Source of the DNA: Ciona savignyi
Taxonomy: Eukaryota; Chordata; Ascidiacea; Phlebobranchia; Cionidae
Reading direction: 5' to 3'
Assembly (NCBI GenBank): GCA_000149265.1
Contig: CH003046.1
Location: 247,369-311,368 of the forward strand
DNA length: 64,000 nucleotides
Below, in pieces: positions 37,901-52,900 of the stretch (its first letter is position 1; each line of letters starts with the position of its first letter). Position numbers and translations under genes: made by a program. The notes under the pieces were generated by a model. It was given only the letters and a program-made list of their open reading frames with translations, made no database searches and was not told where the DNA came from.

Positions 37901-40900
37901 TATATAATAGACACGTTCCTTCAATTTCGTAGAATCCATTAATCCGCTGGGTTCAGGCAACGTCCGTAAAGTGCCATGCCCAAGGACATAACCGACTAGC
38001 TAGCGACAAGTTTGCACCTGCAACCATTCATTTTAAAGACGACATACTCCGCCAGACTAACCGGCAGGACAAAAATAAATAAGCCATTTTGTACATGTGC
38101 AGATCTCTCTCTTTACCTTTTTGCTGAGTAATGACGTAGATTGCGAAAATGCCAGATTTTCCAGTTCATCGATCACATGACCTTCAACCTCCTGTGATTG
38201 GTGAAGCGCGACGTCGCACTCGCTAAGTGAGACAAACACGTCTGATTCTTCAAAGTTGATTGTGATCTGGATGAAGATTTTTGATTATGAAATGATGGAT
38301 GTCCGTCCAAAAGGGGATAAGCAGTGCTGGGAAAAGTCGACTGCATTCCTAAAACACTCAGGCAAAAAAGTTGTAAAAAATTACAAAAAAACATATTTGT
38401 GTTTTTCTAAATATGTTCGTAGAACGACCAAAAATATTCGCATCATATTCATGTGTTAAGACCCCATCAACCCCTCGACCTTAGATGCCAGCTCTGCGAC
38501 TGCTTCATGCTTATGATCAATGATGCATGACAACATGTTCTGCTTTGTCGCCCATGCATGAAGCTTATCTGAGCTGTGATTGGCCACAAATTCCGAAAAA
38601 CGCCGGCATTCGTTGTTCAAAACGGTTTCATTCTTCGTTATCCTACAAAACATGGAATATGTTAAGTAGGGAAATTCATTTTTAGCAGATAGATTAATAG
38701 GATTGCTGTGGGTCTGTTTAACATTAACTCTTTCACTCCCGGCTAAATGCATTATTTCAAACATGCTGTACCGCAGTGTTTTTTCAATTTTTAGTCATTT
38801 TTAAATTAGCAGTTTTTCAAAAGTTTATGCTATGATTTATATTTAGTATGCCTAGAAAGATAAATTACCTCCCTTTTTAATAAGTCTCAAACCTACAATC
38901 TAGCTTCAATATAGAATATATTATGTGAATTTTAATGAACACCACTTTATATGTAAAGAAAATTCTGTTCGACTTTGAAAATTTTGAGGTGCTTTGACAA
39001 ATAAAATACTCACTAATTATTGGTATGCCCAAATGCTATGAAAATTGGAACCTAGATTGTCTAATAGTTCTGCGATAAATCACGAGTTGGTACGCAAAGA
39101 GTAAACATGCGGAGTTTGGTACATGGGGTCACAAGTTAACTATTTTTTAATGTTTAGAATAGAAGGGAGAATATACATGGTTATCCTGGTGATGGGAGAG
39201 GTTATTCCTTGTGTTTATAGTCAAGTGATTGAATCCATATGTTGTACATAGGATAGGATATTCATGTTTATTAACTTCAATGAAAAAACCAAGGGGTTTA
39301 ACACATGGGCAATCGTCAGATCACCTCGTGCCCACCGTCGAGTTACCGAAGCTATTGCAGTATGATGTGTATGATTTACACGTTCCTTCATTTTGGTAGA
39401 ACCCATCAACTTGCTGGGTTTAGGCAATGTACTTAAGTGCTTTGCCCAAGGTTACAACCGACTTACTAGCAACACTTCCTTTTTAGAGGCGACGCACTAA
39501 TATAATTTATATAAAGGTTTAGTTTTTATTCAACTTATTAATTCACTGAGCTCAACAATTTTAGTGCCTAGATTCCTTAAATTTGACACCGCAGCCTTCC
39601 AAATAATGCTCTGCAACTAAGCTATGCTGCCTGTTAGCTCAGTTAACTAGAGCGGTCATCAGCATAAATGTTGTGTGGAATCGTTGTAGCTTATAATCAT
39701 ACACAACACACTGAATAGCTCGGGTAACCTGAGGGTGGGCACAGGGTAATTTGGTAATTTCCCATGTGATAAAGTCACTTGTGTTTTTCCATTCTGTATT
39801 CCATTGATTAAGTGCGCCACTACCGATAATGAAGCTAAATAAAGAATACAACACCAGTTTTGCTGGTATTACCCATTGCAAGATCCCGCCTAAAAGTAAT
39901 AAAAGTTGTAAAAACAAATCACACCTACTTTGTATACACTGTCCTTGCATGACAAGCAGAACTGAGTATAGACCATGACTCTGCATTATATGGGTGACTG
40001 TGCACGAGTCTCTGTGCAGCCTTGAGTGCATCCATATCACCAGGTATGCTAAAACATAATATTATTATAAAACTGAAAGGTGGTTTTCATATTAGATGAT
40101 TGTAAGTTTTACTGATTCAGACCATTATTTCTTTGGTTATATTGTTTGAAAGTTTAAAGCATTTATACCAGGAAGGTTCTGAGTTCAATACCCATCCCAT
40201 TCTGCTCATGTAGTCAACATATATTAATTGAGTGGATTCAAATAAATCATTAAAATTTGAAGTAAAATATTGAATACAATGTAATAGCTCTGGTAAAGTT
40301 TCTCAACAGGAATAAAAGCAGTCACTAGCTTATTTGGTTGTATTTTTAGGTAAGCCACTTATCAGACATTAACTGGACGCAGTAGATCAATGGAATGAAT
40401 TAATACTGAAATACTACCTCAATAATATACACTGCAATAGCTTCGGTGAATTGAAGGGAATGTGAGGTAACCTAAAGATTTACCTTATGTGGTAACTCTG
40501 TCGGATTTTCCTATTTACTAAGATAAAACTTTAATGTTCAAACTTTAATATTCTGTTAACCGCTAACGCTAAGCATAGCCATATCCCATCGAATCTTGCA
40601 TTTACGGATCAGTCTCCTACAATTCCACATAGAACAAAAACACCACTCACCTACTATGCTTCCCACATGCCAGAGTAGAATACGCCAATGTCTTAGCTAC
40701 CTTCCACCGATCACCTGCACATTGCTTCAATGTTTTACCGTAGCGATGATAATTAGTGATTAAATTCCGCTCGTCACTTTCATAGAGCATCCAAGCCCAT
40801 GCAGCTGCTGAATATGCGACATCAGATTCCATATTGTTCACTTCTGTGAGCAGAAGCCTGGCCATCAGTTCCCATGATCTCCAGTTGTCAGGGAACCTTT

Positions 40901-43900
40901 AAATTGTCGGGCCGGTTAGTCTGACGGTTAAGTGCGTCGCCAATCGAAAGGTTGCAGATGCGAAACTGGTCGCTAGCTAGTCGGTTGTGTTCTTGGGCAA
41001 GGCACTTAACGGACATTGCCTGAACCCAGCAGATTATTGGGTTCTACTAAATTAAAGGAACCTGTGATTTATACACAACACAATGCAATAGCTTCGGTAA
41101 CCCGACGGTGGGCGCGAGGTGATCTGACGATTGCCCGTGTGTTAACCCCCTTGGTTTTCCCATTCACGGGGATAAACATGATTATCCTATCCTATCCTAT
41201 ACTTAATAACAAAGATTAAAGAGATACTAATCCAAAATTAACCAGTTTCAATCCATCAACCATTTGATTACATGTAACAAACTAATCAACCAAGCTATTT
41301 GGCCAGGCCAATAATTATACCATCACAACAAATACAGGAAGAGGATAGTTAAGGCTATGCATCATTCTTTTTAACAATAAAATGCTAAAAGTAATAAATC
41401 CTTATTACGTAACATGCACTATAGGAAACCAATCAGAACAATGTGAATGTTACATTTCTACACTGATAAATACATTGAAAACAAGTTGTGGTATTTTAAA
41501 TGGCAGTTTGGGGATCTGAATTACGTCTGATGTCCTTGAGTGCCACCAAGCAAATCAAGACTTTGCAACTCTAAACCTTTTCCACCAAGTTAAAACAATT
41601 AGCCCAGTTGGCTTTCAGGTGAAACCTGCAGGTTTGAAACTAGTTGCCCAGCTGGTCCGTTGTTGGGCAAAGCATTTAACGGACATTGCTTAAACTCATA
41701 GTTTAAGGGCTTGAATTAAAACAAATGAAATATCCCAAATTCTTAATCATACAAAATCTAAAAGCTCTATTAAAGTGGGCATGAGGTAATCTGAGAAAAA
41801 AGATGAACAAACTATCCTATTCAATGTATGCCAACGCACCTGTGTATATATCGCTGCAAAGCTTTGTGGCCATTGTTTATGTGTTGTTTCACACTCACAC
41901 CAGTTGACAACAAGGTATAAACGTCCATGGCACTTGTGTCACATGATAACATTGTATGAAGGTCCCCCAAAGCTGAGGTGGTCGCCATTTTGTTTTTGTT
42001 GTTTAATTCTGTAATGATCAAAATTGGATAGGATATTCATGTTTATCCCTGTGAATGGGAAACCAAGGGGGTTAACACACGGGCAATCGTCAGATCACCT
42101 CACGCCCACCGTCGGGATACCGGAGCTATTGCAGTGTATTATTCAAACATTCCTTTAATTTGGTAGAACCCATTAATTCACTGGGTTCAGGCAATGTTTG
42201 TTAAGTGCCTTGCCCAAGGACACAATCGATTAGCTAGCGACCATGTATCGTACCTGCAACCCTTCGGCTGAAAGGCGCCGCACTAATTCACTTGACTATT
42301 CTGTCGGACAAATAATGTGACAAACGTGACACATGCGATACACGTTACACAATTCACATAACTAATATGACCAACCTATAGAGCACAGAACTTGCAGGGC
42401 TTCCCGAGAATTTTCCACTTCTTTCAACATTTTCTTTGCTTCTTCTACTTTTCTTAGTTTGGTCAGAATTATAGCTTGAGCAATTTTGATTTGATCCAGT
42501 TCTTTTTGTTCTGTGCTCAATGCTTTGGCCTGGGGTCAGATACAGAATGTATAGCAATGAATTAATATTTATAACCAACCCTTATCGAAATGTAACACTA
42601 TGTATATCGTAATCGTAATGGCATTAACAGAGACATTTTAACTGAGAGACCGTGTGTGATTGCTCATTGTAGAATGGGTTGAATTTTAGAGTTTTGTAGT
42701 GCTTAGAAGTATAGATAATAAAATTTAATAAGCCCTTTTAAAATGTCAAATTAAGTTAATCCGTTAAAATAGCTTACTGTATTAATGTATCTCTATTCAG
42801 CTGAAAGGTTGTAGGTTTAAAAGAAGTTAATGGCTAGTCGGTTGTGTTTTTGGGCAAGGAACTTAGGGGAAATCATCTAATCCCAGTGGATTATTGGTTT
42901 CTGCTAAAATATCAGCAATTTCTCAATTATACACAACATACTGCAATCCAGTAAGGTGACCTTTGGTTTTCTGATGATTGCACATGTTAAAACACCGTCT
43001 ATGTTTCCCATTTACAGGCATTAACAATAATATACCATCTTACCAATCAATGGGATTTTTATCATCAAAACAAACTGAATTAAACTTTCTCTTGAATGAC
43101 TAAATGCCCCAATTCACTACATACCTTTTCCAAAGTAGTAAGTGAATCTTTTAAGTTACCAGCACTATGTAAAGCAAGGGCTAGCATACACAGGTCCTTA
43201 TGGTTGGGCTGATGCATACTATTGTATGCTGATATAGCTTCGGCGTACTTGCAATTTGTACTGGTAAAGGAGTAATGGAATTGGAATTAGAGGAATATAT
43301 GACAAATGTGATACAAAATGATAGCCAACATTTTAGCAGTTTTATTCGGATAGCAGTGGGCTAACAAGGGCTGCTAGGTTTTTGCACTAAGAAATATACA
43401 CAACTTGTCTGTCCAGCCGAGTACATTGACAGCTAGTCGGTTGAGTTCTTGAAGATGCACTTAGTAGACCATATTTTGGCCTTAGTGGATTTTCTGGTTT
43501 ATAAAATTAATAGAACACTCAACACATTGCAATAGCTTTGGTAACCTGAAAATGGGTGTAAAATAATCTGATGATTATTTGTGTGATAATCATCTTGGTT
43601 TTCCCATTTACGGGACTAAACATGATTATCAAAAGAACAGGTGTTTTTAATATGCACGGTTAGATTCGAACTTATATCCTTCAGGTTATCGCACACTCCA
43701 TTAGACCATTAGACCATCAAATCAACCACACTACTAACTTACTGAAGCAATCTTGCGTAGTTAGATTTCGCACGGTCGATTTTTAACATTGTTTCTTGAT
43801 TGTTGGGGTCGGCTTGAAGTATTTCCAGTGATTTTTTATAAGATTTCTCTGCTGATGGAAACAAACCAGACTCTTCTAACAAATATGCGAGCAAAGTAGA

Positions 43901-46900
43901 AGCATGGGGGCTGTGGGGGGGGGGGGGGGGGGGGGTTATATGTTTAAGTCTATAAACATGAGTAATAATAGGAAAGAAAATAAAGTGCCTACATTGAGTT
44001 GTTCAACATTTAACATTGTTCATGTATGGATAAGTATTTAAGGCAGAAAAGGTCAGCGGATCGTACCTAAATTATGTGTTTAAACTAATCTTAGATCTAT
44101 TTTAACTCGATATAATAAAGAAAAATCAATTCCAGCACAGACATTATTAGTTTTTTATTTAAATAGAATCTCTGGTGATGCCTTTAAGCTGAAATTAAAG
44201 TTTCGGTAGAAATATCACTTGTATAGACTTAAGAGTTTTTTAAAAACAAAATTTAGTAACAAGATCTGAAACTTTGATGACCAAATGTCTTGCTAGGAAT
44301 TGGGTGTATCTATTACAACCATCAATTAACCTTACCAATTGGGATTTCTATCACAATACTTGGTCATCTGAACGATAGCTGCGGTTATTGCATCCATTCC
44401 ATGGATATTTTCCACATAATTAGCATTTGATCTGTCTTCACATTCATACAACACATTGCACACCCAAGAACTGTAACCTGTGTTGGAAATTTAGAATTCA
44501 TGATTTGTACTTTAAGCTAAGGGTCTTGTGGAAATGCGTTAATTTCTACCCTTGTAGTAATATGTGCAAGTTTTTCAGACAGTTATTTTGTGCCAGTGTA
44601 CCTCCAATAAAACAATACAACAGGTCTTTATCCAGTAAATACACTATCTCTATCCAGTAAATACGGCTATTTGACAGTAAATACGGCTATTTGATTAAGT
44701 AGAAAAATAAATTTACCCAAAACATTTTGAGAACTAATATTGAATTAATGAAACCCATATAACCACTTCCATTGTACCTGTACAACTATTATGGAAAAAG
44801 ATGGTTTCTGTGCTACTCGCATACTTATGGTTAAACGGATACTTAAAACAAAAAAATAATTTAAACCAAAATGATAAAGAAAAAATGTCTTGCTTGGAAC
44901 ACTTTTTACTCAGTATATATGAGTAAATCATTTTTTTATAAGATTGGATAAGGACATTATAACTGCTTAAACAAAGATAATTGACTATGCATTACATTGG
45001 GTGGTAGATATTTAGTAATATCACTTTTGCTTGGTTTGTGCAATGTATGTAAACTCCTTTTCTGGGTTACATGGTTAAGTTAAACCAAAACATAAGAGTA
45101 TATAAACCAAAACTGGCCATAAAACACAGTAAATTTTACCAACGTGTCTTATAACTACAATCCACATCACATAAGGAATACATACCACAGCCAGCTTGCA
45201 TGTTAAGGCCCAGTTCGGTCGAATGACGAAATAAATCAATAGCTTCACCACTGCCTATTCTACCAGCTATGATTGCCTGTGGAGATGGAAATTTTCAAAT
45301 GTGGACATGCGTTACTCTTATTGCTATATATTTATATATATATATATACAGGAGGAAAATACTTTACAGACAAAATAATTACTGTCAGCCTACCACCTTT
45401 TGGTACAATTTGGCCTCTACAACCATATTATAAGTTAAGACCTGTCTATAATGAGGCTGGGCGAGGCATGTTTGAGTCAATTCTTATTTGCATTTATTGT
45501 CCAGGATAATACACTTCAATTATACCATACCTGGTTCAGGTTATAATTTTTTGAAACCTTGGGAGTAATTTCCAAACTTCACCACGACTGAAATGGACAT
45601 AGAAAACATATACATTTGCATCCATTACGGGTTGGTGTTGCTAGTAACACAGTGATACAGGATCGAAAATATTCCCTAGTGTAGACACTTCTGGTATGAA
45701 AACTAAGCCTAAGAACCCCTTGCTCATTGTAGACAGGTTTGTACGACCTTTTAATCATACACAACACACAACAATAGAACTGGCAGCCCTACACGGGGAT
45801 GCCATAATCTGACGATTTCCCTATGCGTTAACGTCCATTGTGCTTTCCTTATCACGGGAATAATAAGAATATCTTATTCCGAATAAAAAAAATTGATAAT
45901 TTTCCTGTGTGTTAAATCCCCTTGTGTTTTCCCATTTACGAGTATAAATAAGAATATCTTATTCTGAATAAAAAGCCACCTGTCCAATCCACGAGTTGAC
46001 AAAAGAAGGATCCAAGCTCTGCGCAACCTTGTACGCTTTGTGCGCCAATTCCATCTGGTCATGTACCAAGTACAGCGTGGCAAGATTGCTCCAAGCTCGC
46101 GCGTTGTTCGATTCCATGTTGATTGAGGTTATAAAGCAATGTTGCGCAAGACCAGGGTTCTAAGGTGGGTGGCGCAGTGGTTTAGTGCAGTGGCTGGTAA
46201 GATCATAAGTTCTAGGTTCGATGCACACTAGTCACCCTTAACAAAACTAAGAAGCAAAGCTGATGCCCATAAAACCAGTTATCAGCTAACCTTAAGTTGA
46301 AAGTACAAACCGAACACTATCATAGTACATAAGACCATGGAGAATTAAACTTCATTTAAATTTGATGATAAAATATTTCGCACTTTGTTTAAAAAAAATA
46401 CATTTTTCCTCCTTTCCTAATTATATATTCCTGCTACTTTTTTTTACTTTACTGAAAAAACAAAAATAACTTAAACAAACACTAGATTCATGAATTACTT
46501 AATGTGCGGTTGTGACTTTTAGACATTTAAAAGATTTTCCTTAATCCAGTGGATTCATATGGATTGAATAAAATTTACTTATATAAACTACACAATATAT
46601 TTAAACCCGACTGTGGGGGTAATATGTAGATAAAATTTATTTAAAGTATGTCCAGGTCCCGCACACAGGGAAATTAGATTAGTATTCTATCATCTTTAGT
46701 GCAAGTAGTTATTTGACCTCTACCCCACACCTGCATATAGTTGGATGCTGACACTGCTCCCAAACTATTCCACACAACATGGTTCTCAGGATCTTGGGAC
46801 AACGACACTTTTAACATCTGTAAAACAGACTTATTTTCAAATGGTTTTACTATATTATGGTTAGGTAACAGAGCCCTTTCAGCATTTTGTATGGTTATGA

Positions 46901-49900
46901 CTACACTGTGCTGTAAACATTGTGGTTCACCTATTTCAAAAACTTGTGATTATTGTGTTTGATAAGATTACAAATGTGTCTGTTTTAAAGATAAAACTAA
47001 ATTGTTTTAAGCTTATATCTAGATATGTGTCTCATATTTGGCTTTAACGCTGTTATTGCCACAATTGTTTTCGGCTTTTCGCATTTAAGCTGCTATTACC
47101 AGTTTTTTTACGCTCATTTATTTAGAAACCCTTTACAATATATTTTAAGTTAAGTTGTTTTTTTATTCTGTAAATGTTATCATTTTCAGCACTGCTTTTT
47201 ACTATTTTTTATTCCACTCTTTTAACAAATAAAAACAATGAAATCATCATAAAGACCACTTGCCTCTGAACACTTTTGCGCCAGGTTAATCCCCGAATCC
47301 CCCCCAATACACTGTGCTTGGCGGAAGTAATTCATACCAACATCGTACCATAATGGAGCAGTCGATTTCGATAACCGGATCGCGTGAAGATAAAACTTTC
47401 CTCCAAGTTGTAACGACTGTGTAGGAACGATTAGTTTAAACCGGTGGTTCTCAATCTTTTTGACCTCGTGGCGTACCCAAGACCAATTATGAAAGCGAAC
47501 GGGCGCACTTTGCATGGTGGGGCAAAACAATATGCTAAATACTTAAACAATTTAGGAAAAATATAGAAAATTAAAAGTTTATTTTACACCGAATTTTCCC
47601 CATAATGAAACTATTGTTTCTTGAGTGCTTTTGCTTTTCGGAAGTTAATGTAGAACTAACTTTACAATGGAAAAGAACAAACTAGACACTAACCATTTAA
47701 AAGTTTATGATCTATGTACCTTCTGTTGTAAATTTATGAAATGCAAGTGTGGCGCACCTAGCTAATCCTTGCGGTAAACCAGTGTGCCTTGGCGCAGCAT
47801 TTGAGCAACACTGGTTTAAACACATATTCAAAAGTTGTAGAAATACCAAACCAAACCTCTAATTTCCCCATCACTGTTGTGGTGCCCTCATTTATGTTGT
47901 TTCTATCCAGAAGAACCATTGGAACATGGATTTCTATGTTGGATTCATGTATTGGGTGAAGACAGGTCAAACAGTCTGCTATCAGCTTCCATAAGCAAGA
48001 TATATCGGGTCTGTGTGATATGGATGCTGTGGTTATGAGTGGACAACAGGAATGGAAGGATATCACAGGAGGTGCAATAGAACATACACAGGACAATACT
48101 TAAAGGAGGGAAAGCAGGAAGGAGGGAAACTGCTTACCAAAACTATGGAAATTAATTTTGAACTTTCCTAAACACTAATCTTAACCCCACAACTAACGCT
48201 AACTCCCACATTGCTGAGCCAGGACGAATGACTTGGTGGGTTTGTGCTTATTGACTGAAAAGGTTGCAGGATCTAAACTGATCACTAGCTAGTCCGTTGT
48301 GTACTTGGGCATGGTACATTGCCTGAACCCAGCGGATTAATGGGTTCTACTAAATTGAAGGAACTTGTGAATCATACACAATACACTAAAATAGCTCCGG
48401 TAAACAGACAGTGGGCGCGAGGTGATCTGACGATTGCCTGTGTGTTAACCCCCTTGGTTTTCCCATTCACAGGGATAAACATGAATATAATATTCTAAAC
48501 AAAAATCAGTGAGAAATATGGGTTCCTAACCCTTCAAAGAAATTTCCAATCCATTATTTTAAGGAACATTAGTGTCAGCAATACTAACCTTCTTGTAACA
48601 GCAGTTGCAATATACTTTATCACGAGGTTTATTTGATCAACACAAGTCAAGTCTCTACCGTCACTGATCATGGAATTCGCAAGAGCGTAGTAGCATTCAC
48701 TGATACCTTTAGTGGGTGAGAGGTATATTGACAATAACTCTTTACTTAAAACTAAAGCCTAAACTATTAAACTATTGAGTTGATATTAATAAATAAGGTT
48801 GGTGGATTACTTTAATTGATGATAAGTGCTACAATTTAGGGCCAAGATTTTGAGATTTTTCTGGCTTTTGAGTGTATGATTAATTATTATATTATAAGCT
48901 TAATTGGTTTTGTTAAACAATTTGTAATAGTAAACTGGAAAATCTACATTAAAAGATATGATTGGTCAGGTATTTTAGTCGGTTGTTTCCTTGTTGATAT
49001 TGTACCAACTAGTAGAAATTTGTATGAAACAATTTATCCATTTATGAAATATTTTAACGGTTAATAACGACCATCATATTAAACCTAAGTACCCCAAGTG
49101 TCTACAAATCAATACAATAATTAACACACACTTTAAAATATTCATAAATGTGGCTTATGAATTAGCTACTTAGTTTAAACAACCAAACCATTTTTAAATA
49201 TAGTTCCAAAAGAAAACCTATTTGGAAATGACTAATTAAAAATAATAATAACAACTGGCCACCAGTGTGATAGTAAAGATGACATATTGCTACAAATTAG
49301 TGTTTAAAAATGTAACACTAACACACTTCTGATCACATGTAGAATGTATTTAAATAACAGAGTGATGATGCCTTAATGGAGAAATATAATATCTCTTATG
49401 CATGCATAAGCTAATCTTTGCTTGAAAAGCACAAGCTTTTTTTGTGAAAATACACAAATAGTTCTTATTGTAAATGCATGAGCTTATCATTATGCAAGCT
49501 CTTCTGCTAATACTTGTACAAAAATCATGACAGCGATCTCCAATATTATAATTAAGCATGTTTAGGGGTGGCACTTTCTTTTTAAATCTTATAATAGAAC
49601 AACGATATCCTCACTTAGTGATACCAAGTATCGCCAAGTTGATTGAGAATAAGAAAAGTTCAACATTTTGTTTTGGTTACTTAAGATAAAGCAGTTTTTG
49701 TTTTAAAAGAATAAGAAATTGTAAAAGCTTATAGCATCAAATGGAACAATTGTACTATGCAATCCATGCCACAATTATTAGTATGGCAGCAATCTGTCTG
49801 ATCAAAATGTTTAAATTAGTGTTTTGTGAAGATTGGACCAAAAAATGAGTAAGTTACTGGATACGTCTAGTGCTACTTACCTTTTAAAGCAGGAACATAG

Positions 49901-52900
49901 TCTTTGTCTATTTTCAACACTTGTTCATATACTTCTATTGCTGCAGTATGTTCGCCGAGTAACTGAAAACAAGTTAAGTTTACTGCCGTGAAAAGAAATA
50001 CTTCCAACAAAAATTCCTATGAATTCTGGTGGATGGGAGCTATCGGGACATGAAAAGGTATTCAAGTTATCAAACCATAACAACGAGGGGGTAATAACCG
50101 TCATAACAGAGTGAATTTTCATCAGTGAAGAAAAAAGTAGATGCCTATTAACTAAATCCCATCTGCATTGACAAAAGACATCCTTTAAAAATAATGCTAT
50201 TACTTTTATTGCACCTGTTAAAAGGCTTTTTTCGGGTATTTACTAATGAGTTTTTAACAAACCCATAATTTAAAACACATTTTATTTATAGATATAGGCA
50301 ATTAAAGTGTGTTGCACTATGCCTATATCATTTTTTCCAGCACCGATTATACCATGTGGTTTTATTTTAAACACTTAAATAATTTCATTGTTATCGTTGT
50401 TGTGGTAATGAAAAAGTGAAAAAAAAACTAATTATGATAACGTCCGACCGTTTAGTCTGATGGTTTAGTGCAACACTATTCAACAGAAAGGTTGCGGGTT
50501 TGAAACTGTACGCTAGTTAGGCGGTTGTGTCCTTGGGAAATGCACTTTACAGACATTGCCTGAACTCAGTGGATTAATGGGTTCTACCAAAATGAAGGAA
50601 TGTGTGAATCATACACAACACACTGCAATAGCTCCGGTAACCCGATGGTGAGCATGAGGTAATCTGACGATTGCCTGTGTGTTAACCCCTAGGTTTTCCC
50701 ATTCACGGTGACAAACATGAATATCCTATTCTATCCCATTTAAGCACCAAACCTACCTGTTTAACAGCTGCCATTTGATGAGCGCTGAATATCGAGTTCG
50801 GTTGGATTTCTTGGGATTTTGTGAAGGATTTGAGGGCGGCTCCATAGCTCCCTCTCAGGATATAAGCTTCACCAAGGCAATCCCAACATAAACTATTAAT
50901 ATACGAGGATTATAACAAATGCCTGGGTTATTTACAAGTTTTAGTCATAGTTTGTGGCTTTCCTGGCTATGGCGAACATCAGACTGCATAAAGTAAATAA
51001 GGCATAACGTTAGGGTAATTTGGGCATAAAGTACCAGTGGTACCAACTGCACATTAGCCCCTTGCAAAATTCAAGTTTACATATATGAGAAAACAACCTA
51101 AGAGTATTTCAAATAGATTGCATAATGACATACTGGTCATCCAAATCACATCGCAAAGCTGCCAGGAAACTTTTAATAGCGGATTCGGAATCTTTGAGTC
51201 GAAGCTTGCACAGCCCGAGTCGCATCCAAGCCCATTTGCAAGTCCCTGAGGGGGCAGCGTGAGTCACTTTCTCATACAGGTCAACCGCAGATTCAATGTT
51301 GTCTGATGGGTGGATGGGGGGAAACAGTTTTTTATGGTTTGCATATTTAATTGAAATTTTTGGATCCAGCCTCTCTAGAATAAAGCAAGTTAGGCATGCT
51401 TGGGCTTAATTTCCAAGCCACAAGTGTCTACACTGAGGTGTATTCTCACACAAGTGACGTAGCATGTCATTTTGGTAACAGGCAACATCAAACTATAATT
51501 ATTACAAGCGCATGGGTTTTCTATGTATTTCATAAGTGGTAAAGGACAACATTCTCATACGCATGGGCTGAGCTAGCTGAACCAAATGGGTACAATCATT
51601 CTTGTGTCTGGATTGGACCATAAGGGTCTGTAAGTTCTGATGCCATCTTTTTCAAGGACTGCCACAAGCAGTAATGGCATTTATCATTAAAGAATATATC
51701 ATCATTAGATTTAATTATGATCAAATATTTAGTCTCAAAGAATATATATATATATATCAGTGGACTTAATTATGATGAACAGAAAATATCAAAAAGATCA
51801 ACTGACCTTGTGCAATGTAGAGATCTGCAAGTGCAGAACCAGCAAGTTCGTTCTGAGGATCAATTACAACGGTCTTCTGCAAGCACTTTGTCGCCCTCGA
51901 ATGGTCATGTTCAACGTCCCGATAGAATAATCCGAGGTAATAGAAGGTTTCACCGTCATAGATGTCAAGTTTTGCGGCCTGGTGATAAGTTAGTTTGTTT
52001 CTTTCTTTTATCACTGTTAGATACAGTCTGTTTTCGTAACCTGTTTTTCAGTTACTCGGCGAACATAGTGCAGCAATAGAAGTATATGAACAGGTGTGGC
52101 AAATCGACAAAGACTATGTTCCTGCCTTAAAAGGTGAGTAGCATTAGACGTATCCAGTAAACTACTCCTTTTTGGTTCAATATTCACAAAACATAAATTT
52201 AAACATTTGGTCTAACAGATTGCTGCCATGCCATTAGTTTTATTGTTTAAAAGCAAAGAGTAGAAGATGGCAATCCAAAAGTCATCAGAGATAATTACCA
52301 GATTTTGCTACAAAACTTAATGAAGTATATACATCACTTGACGCACCTTAAATTAAATTTGAACCCTAGAAACATAATGAACAGTAAGGATGACCCACTT
52401 TTACTCAGAATCTAGCTTTAAAGAACATTTGGCCAGAAAGCATGGACCAAAAATGCTAACATTTCAGCTTCATAATCACTCCCAACTAGTTTAATAAGTT
52501 AGTATTCTATCTTCCACTATTCTTGCCCAACATATTAAGAATTATTGGATTGAAGCATTGACCATTATCATTGTGCAACAACTCAAATTTAATGGGCTTT
52601 TTATATCAATATAATTACATACAACGCAGTTCATAAAACTTATATGCAAAACAACTAAATCTTTCAGTCTTTAAATTTACATATTTCTGTAGTGTCTAAC
52701 ACACGTTAGTTATTGTCTTTTATTATAAGTGTGTCGAGATGGAAAGAGACCGACAAGAGAGATGACTCTGGTTTATATAGCCGGCATAACATAGAAATAT
52801 TACTACAATTTCTATCATTAGGTTAAATGTACCAGTGTGTTTTAGTAAACATAACATACCCACATGGTAAATTTGACTGACCTTGAGAAAAGTAGTGAAA

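Noticed and set aside
38456-38479. TTC37 ending at the TAA in frame at 38456
   Set aside because: The following exons (38117-38266, 37462-37730, 36480-36606, 34928-35002) continue the protein in phase and resemble the known carboxy-terminus; a donor at 38479 (GTCGAG, weak) is preferred.
41016-41219. Recurrent ORF of 60-75 residues with MGSTKLKE and [14 protein letters not shown] motifs
   Set aside because: It recurs in every SINE copy in the same frame (5403, 28870, 36293, 39221 and others) and is read from the SINE body, with no conservation beyond the DNA repeat.
46167-46237. Functional tRNA gene
   Set aside because: The acceptor stem pairs well, but the T-arm and anticodon arm are poor, and there is no T-run terminator; a SINE-type relic is likelier.
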